From Sabellastarte sp. h YS-2021 (lineage: Eukaryota; Annelida; Polychaeta; Sabellida; Sabellidae): 64,000 nt of DNA. The DNA lies in assembly GCA_964017235.1 (NCBI GenBank), contig OZ024933.1, forward strand, positions 63,904,255 through 63,968,254, given 5' to 3'. The position numbers and the translations under genes are program-made. Positions 43,534-54,235 of the stretch are shown piece by piece. Position 1 is the stretch's first letter. Every line of letters starts with the position of its first letter. Under the pieces are notes generated by a model. It saw only the letters and a list, made by a program, of their open reading frames with translations, was not told where the DNA came from and did no database searches.

Positions 43534-45175
43534 CTTATCGCTTAAAAGTATTGCAGATAGCCAATTGTTCTCAAATAACTCATTCATCTACTTTTGGGAG
43601 AGCTTTCACATGGTGAAGTTTCAGACCCGTAGATAATTACTCGCCTACTCAAAACGAGTAAATGCGAAATATCTCTTAAAAGTATTTGCAGATAGCCAGT
43701 ATTTCTCAAATAACTCATTCACCTACATTTTGGAGAGCTTTCACATGCTCAAGTATTTTTATGAATTTTTTATATAACTTTTAATGCATTAAAATTAATG
43801 AAATCATGCACTAAATCAATTATAACTTGAAAAGTATTGCATTTAGAGCACTTTGTTAAAATATGTTATTCAGCTACTTTTTCCATAGCTACAACATGGC
43901 GAGTAACTTGGGTGTCTATCTCAATAGCTAAGTTAGTAATAGCTACTTTTCAATAGTTCATTCACCTACTTTTGGGAGAGCTTTCACTTGGTGAAGTTTC
44001 AGACCCGTACCTAATTTTTCCTACTCAAAATGAGTAAATGCTAATTATCTCTAAAAGTATTGGGGATACCCAATTTTTATCAAATAACTCATTCATCTAC
44101 TTTTGGAAGACCTTTCACATGGTGAAGTTTCAGACCCATAGCTAATTACTCGCCTACTCAAAATGAGTAAATGCGAATTATCTCTAAAAGTATTGCGGAT
44201 AGCCAATTTTTCTCAAATAACTCCTTCACCTACTTTTGGGAGAGCTTTCGCTTGGTGAAGTTTCAGGCCCGTAGCTAATTACTCACCTACTCAAAATGAC
44301 TAAATGCGAATTATCTCTAAAAGTATTTCGGATAGCCAATTTTTCTCAAATAACTCCTTCACCTACTTTTGGGAGAGCTTTCACTTGGTGAAGTTTCAGA
44401 CCCGTAGCTAATTACTCACCTACTCAAAATGACTAAATGCGAATTATCTCTAGAAGTATTGCAGATAGCCAATTTTTCTCAAATAACTCATTCATCTACT
44501 TTTGGCAGAGCTTTCACTTGAAGTTTCAGACCCGTAGCTAATTATTCACCTACTCAAAATGAGTAAATGCGAATTATCTCTAGAAGTATTGCAGATAGCC
44601 ACTATTTCTCAAATAACGCATTCACCTACATTTTGGAGAGCTTTCAAGTAGTGAATTTTCAGATCCGTAGCTAATTACCTACTCAAAATGAGTAAATGCC
44701 TATTATCACTGAAAGTATTGCATATAGCCAGTATTTCTGAAATGACTCGTTCACCTACATTTTGGAGAGCTTTCACATGCTAAAGTTTTTTTATGAATTT
44801 TTTTAATAATTTTTAATGCATTAAAATTAATAAAATCATGCACTAAATCAATTATAACTTGAAAAGTATTGCATTTAGAGCACTTTGTTAAAATATGTTA
44901 TTCAGCTACTTTTTCCATAGCTACAACATGGTGAGTAACGTGAGTGTCTATCTCAATAGCTAAGTGAGTAATAGCTATTTTTGGACTTTTCACTAACTTC
45001 CACCATGAGTAAAATTACTTGTAACTTGAAAACTATTGCATTTAGAGAATTTTGTGCAAATCTGTTATTCATCTACTTTTGGGTCAGCTATAACATAGTA
45101 AAATTTCAGCCCTCTAGCTCGTGGCATAGCTGAGTAATAGCTACTTTGCCTTTGCCGGTGGATACATCTTGCATC
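43534..45175. repeat. Mixed Sat-A, Sat-C and Sat-B monomers
   Basis: Sat-A monomers at about 43534-43747 and 43950-44775, more diverged than in the left array (ACTAAATGC, TATTGCGGATAGCC variants). Sat-C monomers (ATTAATGAAATCATGCAC, GCATTTAGAGCAC) lie at about 43748-43950 and 44775-44990, then a Sat-B monomer to 45175. Both switches from Sat-A to Sat-C occur after GGAGAGCTTTCACATGC. Confidence 0.88.
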
Positions 45176-45924
45176 TGGCCACAGATGCGTCCTTGGTCTA
45201 GTTTTTAATGCATTAAAATTCATGAAATCATGCACTTTATCACAATTTTCTCATTGACTATTGCAGGGATTTTTATCATATCTTGCATATAAGTACTAGG
45301 CCACTGGTAGATTACCTTGTGTGAGTATTAGACCTGGATCTGTCTTATTATTTTTTTTTTATGAATTTTTTAAATAATTTTTATTGCATTAAAATTCATG
45401 ATCATACACTAAATCACTTCTAACTTGAAAAGTATTGCATTTAGAGCATTTTGTTAAAATATGTTATTCAGCTACTTTTCCATAGCTACAACATGGTGAG
45501 TAACTGGAGTGTCTGTCCCAATAGCTAAGTCAAAGTGAGTGATGGCTACTTTAGGACTTTTCAGTACCTCCTGTAATGAATAAAATCACCTATAACTTGA
45601 AAACTATTGCATATACAGAATTTTGTATAAATATGTTATTCAGCTACTTTTGGGTCAGCTACAACATAGTAAAATTTCAGAGCTGTTGCTCATTATATAG
45701 CTGAGTAATAGCTCTTATAATAATAGATTATCACTGTTGAGTAAATCAGCTGTAACTTGAAAACTATTACATTTAGAGTATTTTGTTTAAATCTGTATTC
45801 ACCTAATCTTTGGTCAGCTATAACATAGTGAAATTGCATACCTGTAGCTCATTATATAGCTGAGCAATAGCTATTTTCAGGTTCTCACTGTTGAGTAAAT
45901 CAGTTATAACTTGAAAACCATTCC
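45176..45924. repeat. Fragment of repeat R followed by Sat-C/Sat-B
   Basis: 45205-45420 matches the second half of repeat R (ATTGCAGGGATTT, TACTAGGCCACTGGTAGAT). It is followed by Sat-C and Sat-B monomers up to the left end of B2. The stretch 45176-45204 is not assigned. Confidence 0.8.
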
Positions 45925-46030
45925 TTTTATTGCGCTACAATAGCTTACCATGTGGGACTGAATGCTAACTCAGGAGGCCGACAGGACCCCGGCCAACGAC
46001 CAAGAAAAATGGACGTTTGGATTTGACCGA
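45925..46030 (+). repeat. Left inverted terminal repeat of DIRS B2
   Basis: TTTTATTGCGCTACAATAGC, then CTTACCATGTGGGA. The stretch CGGCCAACGACCAAGAAAAA (about 45991-46010) pairs, with mismatches, with TTTTTCTTAGACGTTGGCC at the right end (about 52165-52185). The solo end at 53594 is a closer partner of the right repeat. Confidence 0.75.
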
Positions 46031-46257
46031 GTCCGCGTTTTAGTGTGTACCATAGTAGTGTCGTTTGGTAATTCGTCCTTCTCTCGTTGGCCGCCATATT
46101 GGAAAGCGTTTGACATATCTCTCAATATTTTTACTGTGTTCTCAGAATATATAGATTATTCTGATATAGTTTGAACCACTCAGGATAAGTATTTCCTAAA
46201 TATTTGTGTTTTGTGAGTTTTCCGCGTTTCGACTCGGATTATTTTATTGCAGTAAAA

Positions 46258-48115
46258 ATGTCTTCCACCAAACGAGTGCAAAACCCAGATCATCTAAATG
46301 TCGTCACTTCTGTTTCCTTTTCAATACCCACAATTATTGCCCCACATGCAGGGAATCTGGCAAGGGAGACGACCCCTGTGTCACAAATCAGTCTCCATGC
46401 AATATTTGTGCCAGTTTCTCCGAGGAACAGCAAATTAAAATTAAACATAGACATTGGTACGTCAGGAAACAGAAAGCATCGGATCCTTGTAATACTAGCA
46501 AGGAGATGATCTGGACCTACTGGGTGATGATGTGGAGGCGTTTTCTGGCTCTCAAGCAGACCTTGAGGGTGCTGCTGAAAATTTATTTTCTTCACCTCCC
46601 CGTCCCCAACCCCTATGTGTCGAATCTTTATGATTAAAGACTCCACAAACTGTCCCACCCACCTCGGGTACTGCATTGCAGAACAAAGTAGAGAGTAGAC
46701 TAGAAAAATCCCTGGGTAGTCCATTTAACATCCAACTTCAACAACAAGTGGGGGTTTTTCAGGCGTCCAGGCTGGAGGCCGTGAAGTCTCTCGGAGACTA
46801 AGTGCACTCCATGAAAAAAGCCTCTTAGTCGGATGTTGTTCAGACATCCGACTCTATACCTAAAGCTGGACCCAGCAAACAGCCTGACCCGATTATGACT
46901 CGGACTTCAATTTCCATGACATGGGGATCCAACCACTCGGATGCCCAACAATGGACACAGACCATTATGGACCTCCACTTTCTCCAAAGTCCACTCAAAG
47001 TGTCCAGTCCGAGCATGCTTCCAGGCACTCAGATCTTGAATCCGCCCACTCAGATCATCATTCCCAGTCAGAACAACCTAAAAGGGTGTGTTCAAAAGCC
47101 AAAAAAGGCATAAGGCACGGGTATTATTCTCAGTCGTCTTCTTCAGAGGAAGATGAGTCCTCTGTCCCAATTTAAAAATGTAGAAAATCTCAACAGGCTC
47201 CTCCCGAGCCTGAACATCAGGATAGCACAGATCCGGTCATCTACAGGGAGGTAGAGATGTCTGACCTCCCTTCACAATATGCTGAGGAAGTGGAAACTTT
47301 TAGGCAAATTATGGATCTCCCTGATCCCAAGGAGACCTTGCCTATGTCCTCTACCACTGTGCTAGGCCTGGATGCCGAGAAAGCCCAACAGGAGCTTAGG
47401 CCAAGAGGCCCTTCTGCTATGCTCCCTTTAAACCCCATTCTCAAAGATGCCTTTGAAAAGTTTGAACAAGATTTCTTGGCCTCTAATTTACCTGAGGGTA
47501 AATACATCAAACCCCCGGCTTCAACAGCCAAATACTACAAGGTGGGGCCAGGTGGGAAGATAAGCTTCAAGAACTCAATGCAAACTGTATTTCCCCTAAG
47601 CCCTCTGGGGCCCCTGTGGGCAAGGCTCCCCTTCTTATGGAACTTGAACATCAAGCTAGGCAGAATCTATCTACCATCAATTTTACAGCTACTTTCGCTA
47701 GGACTCCCTCTTCCTGCAACACTGTTATGGTGAAGTGTCAGCACAGTATCAAGGCTACCTTCAAAAGGGTCAACAGGGACCACGGTGGCAGAGTGGTAAC
47801 ACTCTCGCCTCCCACCTCTGCGGCCAGGGTTCGATCCCCGTCATGGCCGTAAGTGGGAAAGCTGGTAGTTGCTTGCCTTTGGTCGGCAGTTTACAGTACA
47901 GAACCCTAGCGAACTATATGTACTGGTTTCCTCTGCCCTTCCAACTACCCGTCGTGATATAACCTGTACAGTGTTGAAAGCGACGTAAAACCCCAAATAA
48001 ACAAAAATAAATAAATAAATAAATCAAAAGGGTCAAGAGCCAAATTCAAAAGGGTGCCGATCCCGAAAGAGCTGTCAGACATGGTTATGATAATGCCTGT
48101 GATTATTTTGAAATC
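46258..48115 (+). pseudogene. gag: Gag of DIRS B2, frameshifted and SINE-disrupted
   Basis: The ATG at 46258 is out of frame with the Cys/His module, which is read from 46299: C-x-H-x7-H-x2-C-x2-C-x9-C-x6-C-x2-C, all eight ligands present. Further parts are DLPSQYAEEVETFRQIMDLP (47257 frame) and, after a SINE at 47774-48023, the stretch up to the RT frame. Several stops intervene. The Gag sequence corresponds to B3 and, more distantly, to family A. Confidence 0.83.
47774..48023 (+). mobile_element. tRNA-derived SINE 1, inserted in B2 gag
   Basis: About 250 bp, flanked by the 13-bp target duplication TCAAAAGGGTCAA (47761-47773 and 48024-48036). Box A is TGGCAGAGTGG (47786-47796) and box B is GGTTCGATCCC (47828-47838), giving a tRNA-like 5' part. 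The body has TTGGTCGGCAGTTTACAGTA, and the tail GCGACGTAAAACCCC is followed by AATA-type repeats. It depends on LINE machinery for mobility, and the shared 3' end presumably reflects the partner LINE. Confidence 0.95.
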
Positions 48116-50110
48116 ATGAATAAGAGAATTCTTATTCAACAGAGAGCCTTAGCCTCCCTCAGCAAATCTGTAGCTCAAGAGGCTTCAGGGATTGTTTTCG
48201 ACCCCACTCAAGGGGACGAGGGCGTGGAAACCCCTCCTCAAAATGACTCCTTTCAAGCCTCCCTCAGTCCACCAGTAGGAGGTTGCCTCCGTTCTTTCAG
48301 AAGAGACTGGCTCACAAACAAATGTTCAAACAACGTGTTAAACATTATCACCAATGGTTACGTTCTTCCATTCATCTCAAAACCAAATTTAGTCAGAGCC
48401 CCACTGATTCAATCGGGTTACAAGGCCCTTCAAAAAGAACTAGCTCTGACCTCTTGTATCCAGTCTCTTCTGTCAAAGAACACAATAGAAAGGGTGGAAA
48501 ATGTAAAATCTCTCGGGTTTTACAGTCGCCTGTTTCTAGTCCCCAAGCCTCGCCAAAGGTGGAAGCCAGTCATAGACTTAAGCAGGCTCAACACTTTTCT
48601 ACACGTAGAAAAGTTCAAAATGGCAACTCCAGAGTCCATCAGGACCTCCCTGATTTCAGGGGAATGGGTATCGTCGATAGACCTATCAGACCCTTACCTT
48701 CACATCCCCATCCACCCAAACTCAAGGAAATACCTAAGGTTTTGCTACAGGTCGCAGGTGTTCCAGTTCACCTCCTTCCCATTTGGACTAGCCACAGCCC
48801 CCCAGGTCTTTACAATGATTGTAAAGGAAGTGAAGCTAATGGCCCTCTCCAGAGGACTCAGACTTCACCAATACCTGGATGACTGGCTGATCAGGTCCCA
48901 GTCTCAGGAAGAAGCCCAAGTGAACACTCAGGCAGTGGTAGACCTAACCCAGTCCTTGGGGTGGATAATAAATCAGGAGAAATCAGAACTAAAACCAACT
49001 CGGGTGTTTTCGTTCGTTGGCTACGAATACCATCTCGATTCAGCCCTTGTAAAACCAACTCAAGAGAGATGGCTCAAACTTTAGGATTTGATCCTACGAC
49101 TCAAGTCAAAACATGTTTTGACTGCAAGATGTTGTTTTTAGCTAATTGGGTTGCTTGCCTCAATGGAGAAAATGGTCCCGGAGAGACGCCTTCACATGAG
49201 GACTTTCAGTTTCATCTCAAGGAGCACTGGAGATATCCTCCATCGCTGGACAGCCTCCTTCATTGGACAGAAACCATTTCTGTACACCTAGACTGGTGGC
49301 AAAATCCCACAAATGTGATGAAAGGTGCAGACCTTCATCCCAAAGACCACAGTATCCAACTCTTTACAGATGCCTCAAACGAAGGTTGGGGCGCTCACTT
49401 AGATTAAATTTCTACAAAGGATCTGTGGTCAGCCCGGGAAAAAAGGCTACACATAAACATTGTAGAGTTGAAGGCGGTCTCCCTGGCCCCTTGAAGCTTC
49501 AAGGACCAGTGCCAGAACCAAACAGTGCTAGTTGCAATGGCAACTCAACAGTGGTAGCCTACATAAACAAAAAAGGAGGAACTCACTCAGCAGAGATGTG
49601 CACTCTCCTGTGGAAGATCATGACATGGTCTCATCGCTATCACATAACATTAAAAGCCAGACACATTCCAGGGTGTCTGAATGTGATGGCTGGCCTCCTG
49701 TCCAGGTCGAACCAAGTGCAGTCAACAGAATGGTCACTGCGTCCGCAGGTGTTCAAACAGATCTGTCAAAAGTGGTTCACTCCTCATGTAAATCTATTTG
49801 CCACTCATCTCAACCACAAACTTCCACTGTACGTGTCTCCAATCCCAGACCCAAATGCTTGGGACATAGATGCTCTGAATATAGACTGGATGGGTCTCAC
49901 TACCCATGCTTACCCTCCGACAGCTCTCCTTCACAGGGTGATCCAAAAAATCAGGCAATGTCATTGCCTGATCATTGTAATAGCCCCAGGCTGGCCAGGG
50001 ATGCCCTGGTTTTGGGACCTAGTGCAGCTCTCAACAGAGATCCCACTGCAACTTCCAGTGTCAATAACTCTTCTCAAACAGTCCCACAAATATGTGTTCC
50101 ACAGCAATCC
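48116..50110 (+). pseudogene. pol: RT-RNase H-methyltransferase-like region of DIRS B2
   Basis: 48116-49084 reads through RT: KPRQRWKPVIDLSRLN, SSIDLSDPYLHIP (motif A), FPFGLATAP (motif B), YLDDW (motif C, D255 and D256), ending at a TAG at 49082 where B1 has Gln. RNase H is split: FTDASNEGWGAHLD stops at 49405, then STVVAYINKKGG continues in the 49263-50159 frame, which also holds VNLFATHLNHKLP and HAYPPT of the methyltransferase-like part. Compared with B1, short deletions occur in the RT thumb and near 49500. It is not functional. Confidence 0.87.
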
Positions 50111-50139
50111 ACAACATCTCAACCTCCACTTCTGGTGTC

Positions 50140-51430
50140 TAGGAGTGGACAGCTCCTAGAACAAACTTCTCTGTGGAGGTGGCAGAGAGAATTGCTGCAC
50201 CTCAGAGGTCAACAAGGACCATCTACAAGTCAAAGTGGGCCCTATTTGAGAAATGGTGCAGAGAAAATTCGGTGGATTTCTCCACTCCATCTTTGAGGGG
50301 CCACGGTGGCAGAGTGGTAACACTCTCGCCTCCCACCTCTGCGGCCGGGGATCGATCCCCGTCATAGCCGTAAGTGGGAAAGCTGGTAGTTGCTTGCCGT
50401 TGGTCGGCAGTTTACAGTACACAACCCTAGCGAACTCTATGTACTGGTTTCCTCTGCCCTTCCAACTACCCATCGTGATATGACCTGTACAGTGTTGAAA
50501 GCGACGTTAAACCCCAAATAAATAAATAATCCACTCCATCTTTGAAACAAATCTCAGACTTTTTCATGTACCTGTACCAAGATCTAAACAGGCGCCCCTC
50601 GACCATTGATGGTTACAGGACGGCCATTGTTGACACTTTGGGCCCAGTGGGCCACCATATTGCACAAAGTTCAGACCTTCACAGGTTACTCTCCAGTTTT
50701 CACAGGGATCGTCCCAAAAGTTCCAGGAATCTTCCAAAATGGAACCTTTCTGTTGTTCTCAATGAGCTCACAAAAGCACCCTTTGAGCCTATGAAAGACA
50801 CAGACCTCAAACATCTTACTCTCAAAATGGCTTTCTTGCTAGCTTTGGCCTCTGGCAAGCGCTGCAGCGAAATCCATGTCTGGGTTGCAAACAAAGTATC
50901 TAATCTAGGCCAATGGGAAAAGGTTGCCTTGTTCCCCTCTTCAGATTTTATAGCCCAAAACCAACTAGCAAGAGAAGGTTCTCAAAGTGTGTCTCCGGTG
51001 ACTATTCCTACTTTGACTACCATTGTAGATAGACAATTCAAGGAAGACAGGACCTTGTGTCCGGTGCGGGCCCTGAGGTACTATTTGGATCGAACCAAAG
51101 ACCTGAGAGGGTCTCGATCTCTACTTTTCATCTCCTTCAAGAAAGGACACACCTCAGACATCAAACCCGCTACTCTTTCTTCTTGGTTGAAACAAACCAT
51201 TCTACTTTGTTATAAACAAGCAGACCAACAAGCCTTCGACTTGGTCTAAGTTAAAGCGCATGACATTAGGGCCTTTTACGGTGGGGTATCGGTGGACCAA
51301 ATCAAGCAAGCCTGTCACTGGAAAGCTCACAACACATTTACAAATTTTTACCTAAAAGACCTTACTTGGTCAGACAACGACAACAATATGTATCTGGGAC
51401 CAGTGGTGGTGGCACAAGTCCTAGATCCTT
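50140..51430 (+). pseudogene. Tyrosine recombinase of DIRS B2, SINE-disrupted
   Basis: The N-terminal part (VAERIAAPQRSTRTIYKSKW, from about 50180) is cut by SINE 2 at 50297-50529. The catalytic part (50542-51249) has TIDGYRTAIVDTLG, GKRCSEIH (box I Arg kept) and CPVRALRYYLDRTKDL. It stops after QAFDLV. AHDIRAF (HxxR kept) and NTFTNFYLKD (Tyr nucleophile) follow in another frame, and a short stretch present in B1 after the HxxR box is deleted. Confidence 0.88.
50297..50529 (+). mobile_element. tRNA-derived SINE 2, inserted in B2 recombinase
   Basis: About 233 bp, same family and orientation as SINE 1. The 16-bp target duplication TCCACTCCATCTTTGA lies at 50281-50296 and 50530-50545. Box A is TGGCAGAGTGG (50307-50317) and box B is GGATCGATCCC (50349-50359). 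The tail is GCGACGTTAAACCCC plus AAATAAATAAATAA. Removing it in mind restores recombinase homology across the site. Confidence 0.96.
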
Positions 51431-51451
51431 CCCCTCAGACCAGTTATCCTC

Positions 51452-51474
51452 GAAAAGAAAAGAAGGGGGGGGGG
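51452..51474 (+). repeat. Polypurine tract, DIRS B2
   Basis: GAAAAGAAAAGAA followed by ten G residues, downstream of the recombinase region at the position equivalent to the runs in B1 and family A. Confidence 0.75.
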
Positions 51475-51523
51475 CACATCCGCTACAACCAAGTCTTCAG
51501 GAGTCTAATCCCAGGGTCTAGGT

Positions 51524-51626
51524 TCACCTCTGTGGGTTCGAGTCCCACAAGTGGCAATTCTGAGGACCTGTCCCAATATGACCTTGGCTGTTGAACGGGA
51601 CGTAAAACCCCAACTTTGACCTTTGA
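51524..51626 (+). mobile_element. SINE 3, 5'-truncated, distinct family, in B2 3' region
   Basis: A 103-bp insert flanked by the 14-bp duplication CCCAGGGTCTAGGT (51510-51523 and 51627-51640). It keeps box B (GGTTCGAGTCC, 51535-51545) but no box A. The body differs from SINEs 1 and 2, while the end (GGGACGTAAAACCCC) is shared. The tail is AACTTTGACCTTTGA rather than AATA repeats. B1 lacks it at the orthologous place (about 40046). Confidence 0.88.
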
Positions 51627-51640
51627 CCCAGGGTCTAGGT

Positions 51641-52129
51641 ATAGGTTTACCTCTCAAGATGTTACGGGTAAGGTCATTTTTTATTTTTAGTTTATCAAGC
51701 ATATATGTATTAAGGACTTATCAAGGTTGTCATTAATCTCATGTTAGGTGGCAAAAATTTATCAGAATTCCAACCATTGGGCTGGTTTTTCACTCGTGGA
51801 TGGTCCCTAAGGACCCTTACATTTTTTAAGTGAGCACGGCTGCACTTCTCTCCTACAATCAAAACATCCTGACAGTTTTTAGCACTGTCATTCATTTCTA
51901 TTCAGGTTTTTGGCTCTTTACAGGCCTGGTCTTCGGGATTGGGGCACTGTAAACGGGACTCAGACTGGTATTTCTAACATTCATTCTAATCTATTACTTC
52001 AAAATCTAAGAAAAATTGACATATCTTCCAGTCTCAGCTGTAATCGCTCCACCGAGCGGTTTAAAAGGTTTATAAGGTTTAAAAATTGCAACAAGAAAGT
52101 ATGAAGAGATCTTGTAATGTACCATGAGA
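51641..52129. other. 3' noncoding region of DIRS B2
   Basis: Matches B1 up to 51773 (GAGAATTCCAACC equivalent), then continues without a coding frame of note. Between the recombinase and the right terminal repeat an ICR would be expected, but no complement of the left end CCACATGGTAAGC is present. A 64-codon frame at 51910-52104 has no recognised domain. Confidence 0.6.
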
Positions 52130-52217
52130 GGACAACCTGAGGCTATGGCCAACTATAAATGTCTATTTTTCTTAGACGTTGGCCATGATGCCTGCGGCCA
52201 TCCGAGAATAACATTCA
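52130..52217 (-). repeat. Right inverted terminal repeat of DIRS B2, truncated
   Basis: GGCCAACTATAAATGTCTAT, then TTTTTCTTAGACGTTGGCC and GCGGCCATCCGAGAATAACA form the reverse complement of 53628-53716 with few mismatches, and of the B2 left end more distantly. It breaks off at about 52217 into a minus-strand Sat-E unit, so the terminal T-rich bases are missing. Confidence 0.8.
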
Positions 52218-52744
52218 GTTATAAGCACTTTTAACTTTGGCTATCCTCGTTTGACCTTGAAGGAGGGGTCCAAGGTAAAATCTGACATCAGAAGATTTGC
52301 AGCACATGATTTCCTACAGGTTGGTTTCACATTGCAAACCTCTAGGACCAATGATAAGGGAGATATAGGCAAATCTGCTATGTGGGTTACTTCCGCACTC
52401 CGTGGATGACCGTGAATTAAGAGCTTCAAGGTCAAATGTGTGCAAGGTTGTAGAGGACATGTATATCTGTTATACATATCACCTATGAAGAGATTGAACC
52501 TTCTACCTATGAGAAACAGCCAGTAGAAAAATGTAGATTATTTTCAAAGAAATGCCCGCGGCGGCCATTTTGTTTTTCAGAATGAGGCTATTTTCAATCC
52601 CAGAGAAGCTTACCCCCCAATGAAGATATCCTGCAAATTTGGTGAACCTAGCTGGTGTAGTTTTCCTCTTAGAGCGTTAACGCCGAAAATCTCTCTACGC
52701 GTGGCGGCGTAGCGAACGCTAAACCAAAGTATCCACTGGAGGCA
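52218..52744. repeat. Sat-E unit (minus) and unassigned DNA
   Basis: 52218-52345 is a Sat-E copy in reverse orientation (TAAGCACTTTTAACTTTGGC, GACCTTGAAGGAGG). 52346-52744 is not recognised as a whole. It includes GCGGCGGCCATTTTG, resembling the Sat-D palindrome region, and GTATCCACTGG at 52729-52739, a sequence also bordering Sat-B at 55683. Confidence 0.6.
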
Positions 52745-53593
52745 TTACAATTACAGACCTGTAGCTCATGGCATAGCTGAGCAATAGCTATTTTCAGGTT
52801 CTCACTGTTGAGTAAATCAGTTGTAACTTGAAAACTATTGCATGTATAGTATTTTGTTTAAATATATTGTTCACCTACTTTTGGGTCAGCTACAACAGTA
52901 AAATTTCAGACCTGTAGCTCATTGCATAGCTGAGTAATAGCAACTTTGAGGTTCTCAATGTTGAGTAAATCAGTTGTAACTTGAAAACTTTTCCATTTAC
53001 AGTATTTTGTTTAAATATTTTGTTCACCTACTTTTGGGTCAGCTATAACTTTGTGAAATTATAGACCCGTAGCTCATCCCATAGCTGAGCAATAGCTATT
53101 TTCAGGTTCTCATTGTTGAATAATTCAGTTGTAACTTGAAAACTATTGCATTTACAGTATTTTGTTTGAATATGTTGTTCACCTACTTTTGGGTCAGCTA
53201 TAACATGGTAAAATTGCAGAGCTATAGCTCATTGCATAGCTGAGCTATAGCTACTTTCAGAGTATTGCTGTTGAGTAAATTGGTTGTAACTTGAAAACTA
53301 TTGCATTTAGAGTATTTTCTTTAAATATTTTGGTCACCTACTTATGGGTCAGCTGCAACATACTAAAATTGTAGACCTTTAGCTCATGGCATGGCTGAGC
53401 AATAGCTACTATGAGATGTAACTTGAAAAACTATTATTATTCGAGTATTTTGTTTAAATATGTTGTTCACCTACTTTTGGGTCAGCTATGACATAGTAAA
53501 ATTTCAAACATGTAGCTCATTGCAAATTGGAGCAATAGCTACTTCGAGGTTCTCACTGTTGAGTAAATCAGTTGTAACTCGAAAAATGTACCA
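52745..53593. repeat. Sat-B array, diverged monomers
   Basis: About 5.5 Sat-B monomers (GTAGCTCATGGCATAGCTGA, TTCACCTACTTTTGGGTCAG) with more substitutions than at 21.5-25.9 kb. The array ends in GTTGTAACTCGAAAAATGTA at the solo DIRS end. Confidence 0.9.
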
Positions 53594-53848
53594 TTTTATT
53601 GCGCTACAATAGCTTACCATGTGGGAATCAATGCTGTTCTCGGATGGCCGCAAGGCATCAGGCCAACGTCTAAGAAAAATAGACATTTATAGTTGGTCGT
53701 AGCCTCCAGTTGTCGTCCCTTGATAACCTTTGACCTACTTTCTCATTGGCCGTGTGGATATGTAGCATTTATCATTTACACAGACATTTTCATCTATTTC
53801 TCAGCACATACATATTGTTGGATGTTTATTTTTAGTCATTTCATTTAT
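53594..53848 (+). mobile_element. Solo left end of a B-family DIRS element
   Basis: Starts TTTTATTGCGCTACAATAGC, as B2 does, and is inserted at the same place in the Sat-B monomer (after GAAAA). 53628-53716 pairs closely with the B2 right terminal repeat. The 5' leader continues (CTCATTGGCCGTGTGG) to about 53848, where repeat R begins. No coding part remains. Confidence 0.78.
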
Positions 53849-54235
53849 TATGTCAGCTGACTTGTCAGTCAGCTGACATTATGTCATCACTCTGCGGCAT
53901 GGGCGTACGCATGAACAACTTCTTCTCCAAAACTACAAGGCCTAGAGACATGCTGTTTTTTTTAAAAGATACCTTATCTATCGAGGATGAAAAATTGTTC
54001 AAGGCATGCAAATCTGTCTGTTCGTCTGTTTGCTAGAGACATTACAAGGGGGGTACCCCCACCAAAAGTGTGAAAATTTCAACTTTTTATCACAATTTTC
54101 TCAGTGACTATTGCAGGGATTTCTCTCATATCTTGCATATATGTACTAGGCCAGAGGTAGATTCTCTTGTGTGAGTATGAGACCTGGATCTGTCTTACTT
54201 TTTTTTTAATAAATTTTTTTAATAATTTTTAATGC
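53849..54235. repeat. Dispersed repeat R (second copy)
   Basis: Nearly identical to 21161-21540. It opens with two palindromes GTCAGCTGAC (53852-53861 and 53868-53877) and has GGGGGTACCCCC at 54049-54060. It joins Sat-C on the right exactly as the left copy does, but its left neighbour differs, so the left edge is a real boundary. Confidence 0.85.

Larger units (their letters stand above)
45925..52217 (+). mobile_element. DIRS-type retrotransposon, copy B2 (inactive, 3' end truncated)
   Basis: Begins TTTTATTGCGCTACAATAGC at 45925, resembling the family A start TTTTATTGTGTTAATATATC. It has 5' leader, gag, RT/RNase H/methyltransferase-like and recombinase regions in order, interrupted by stops, frameshifts and three SINEs. 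The right terminal repeat (52130-52217) stops about 35 bp short of the expected end and joins a Sat-E unit. No ICR matching the left end is seen. Insertion is into Sat-B. Confidence 0.9.

Noticed and set aside
46840-47531. Minus-strand frames across B2 gag
   Set aside because: They are antisense shadows of the decayed gag and show no domain.
47786-47838. tRNA gene at the box A/box B sequence
   Set aside because: The body, AATA tail and target duplication show a SINE; a proper cloverleaf with paired acceptor stem is not evident.
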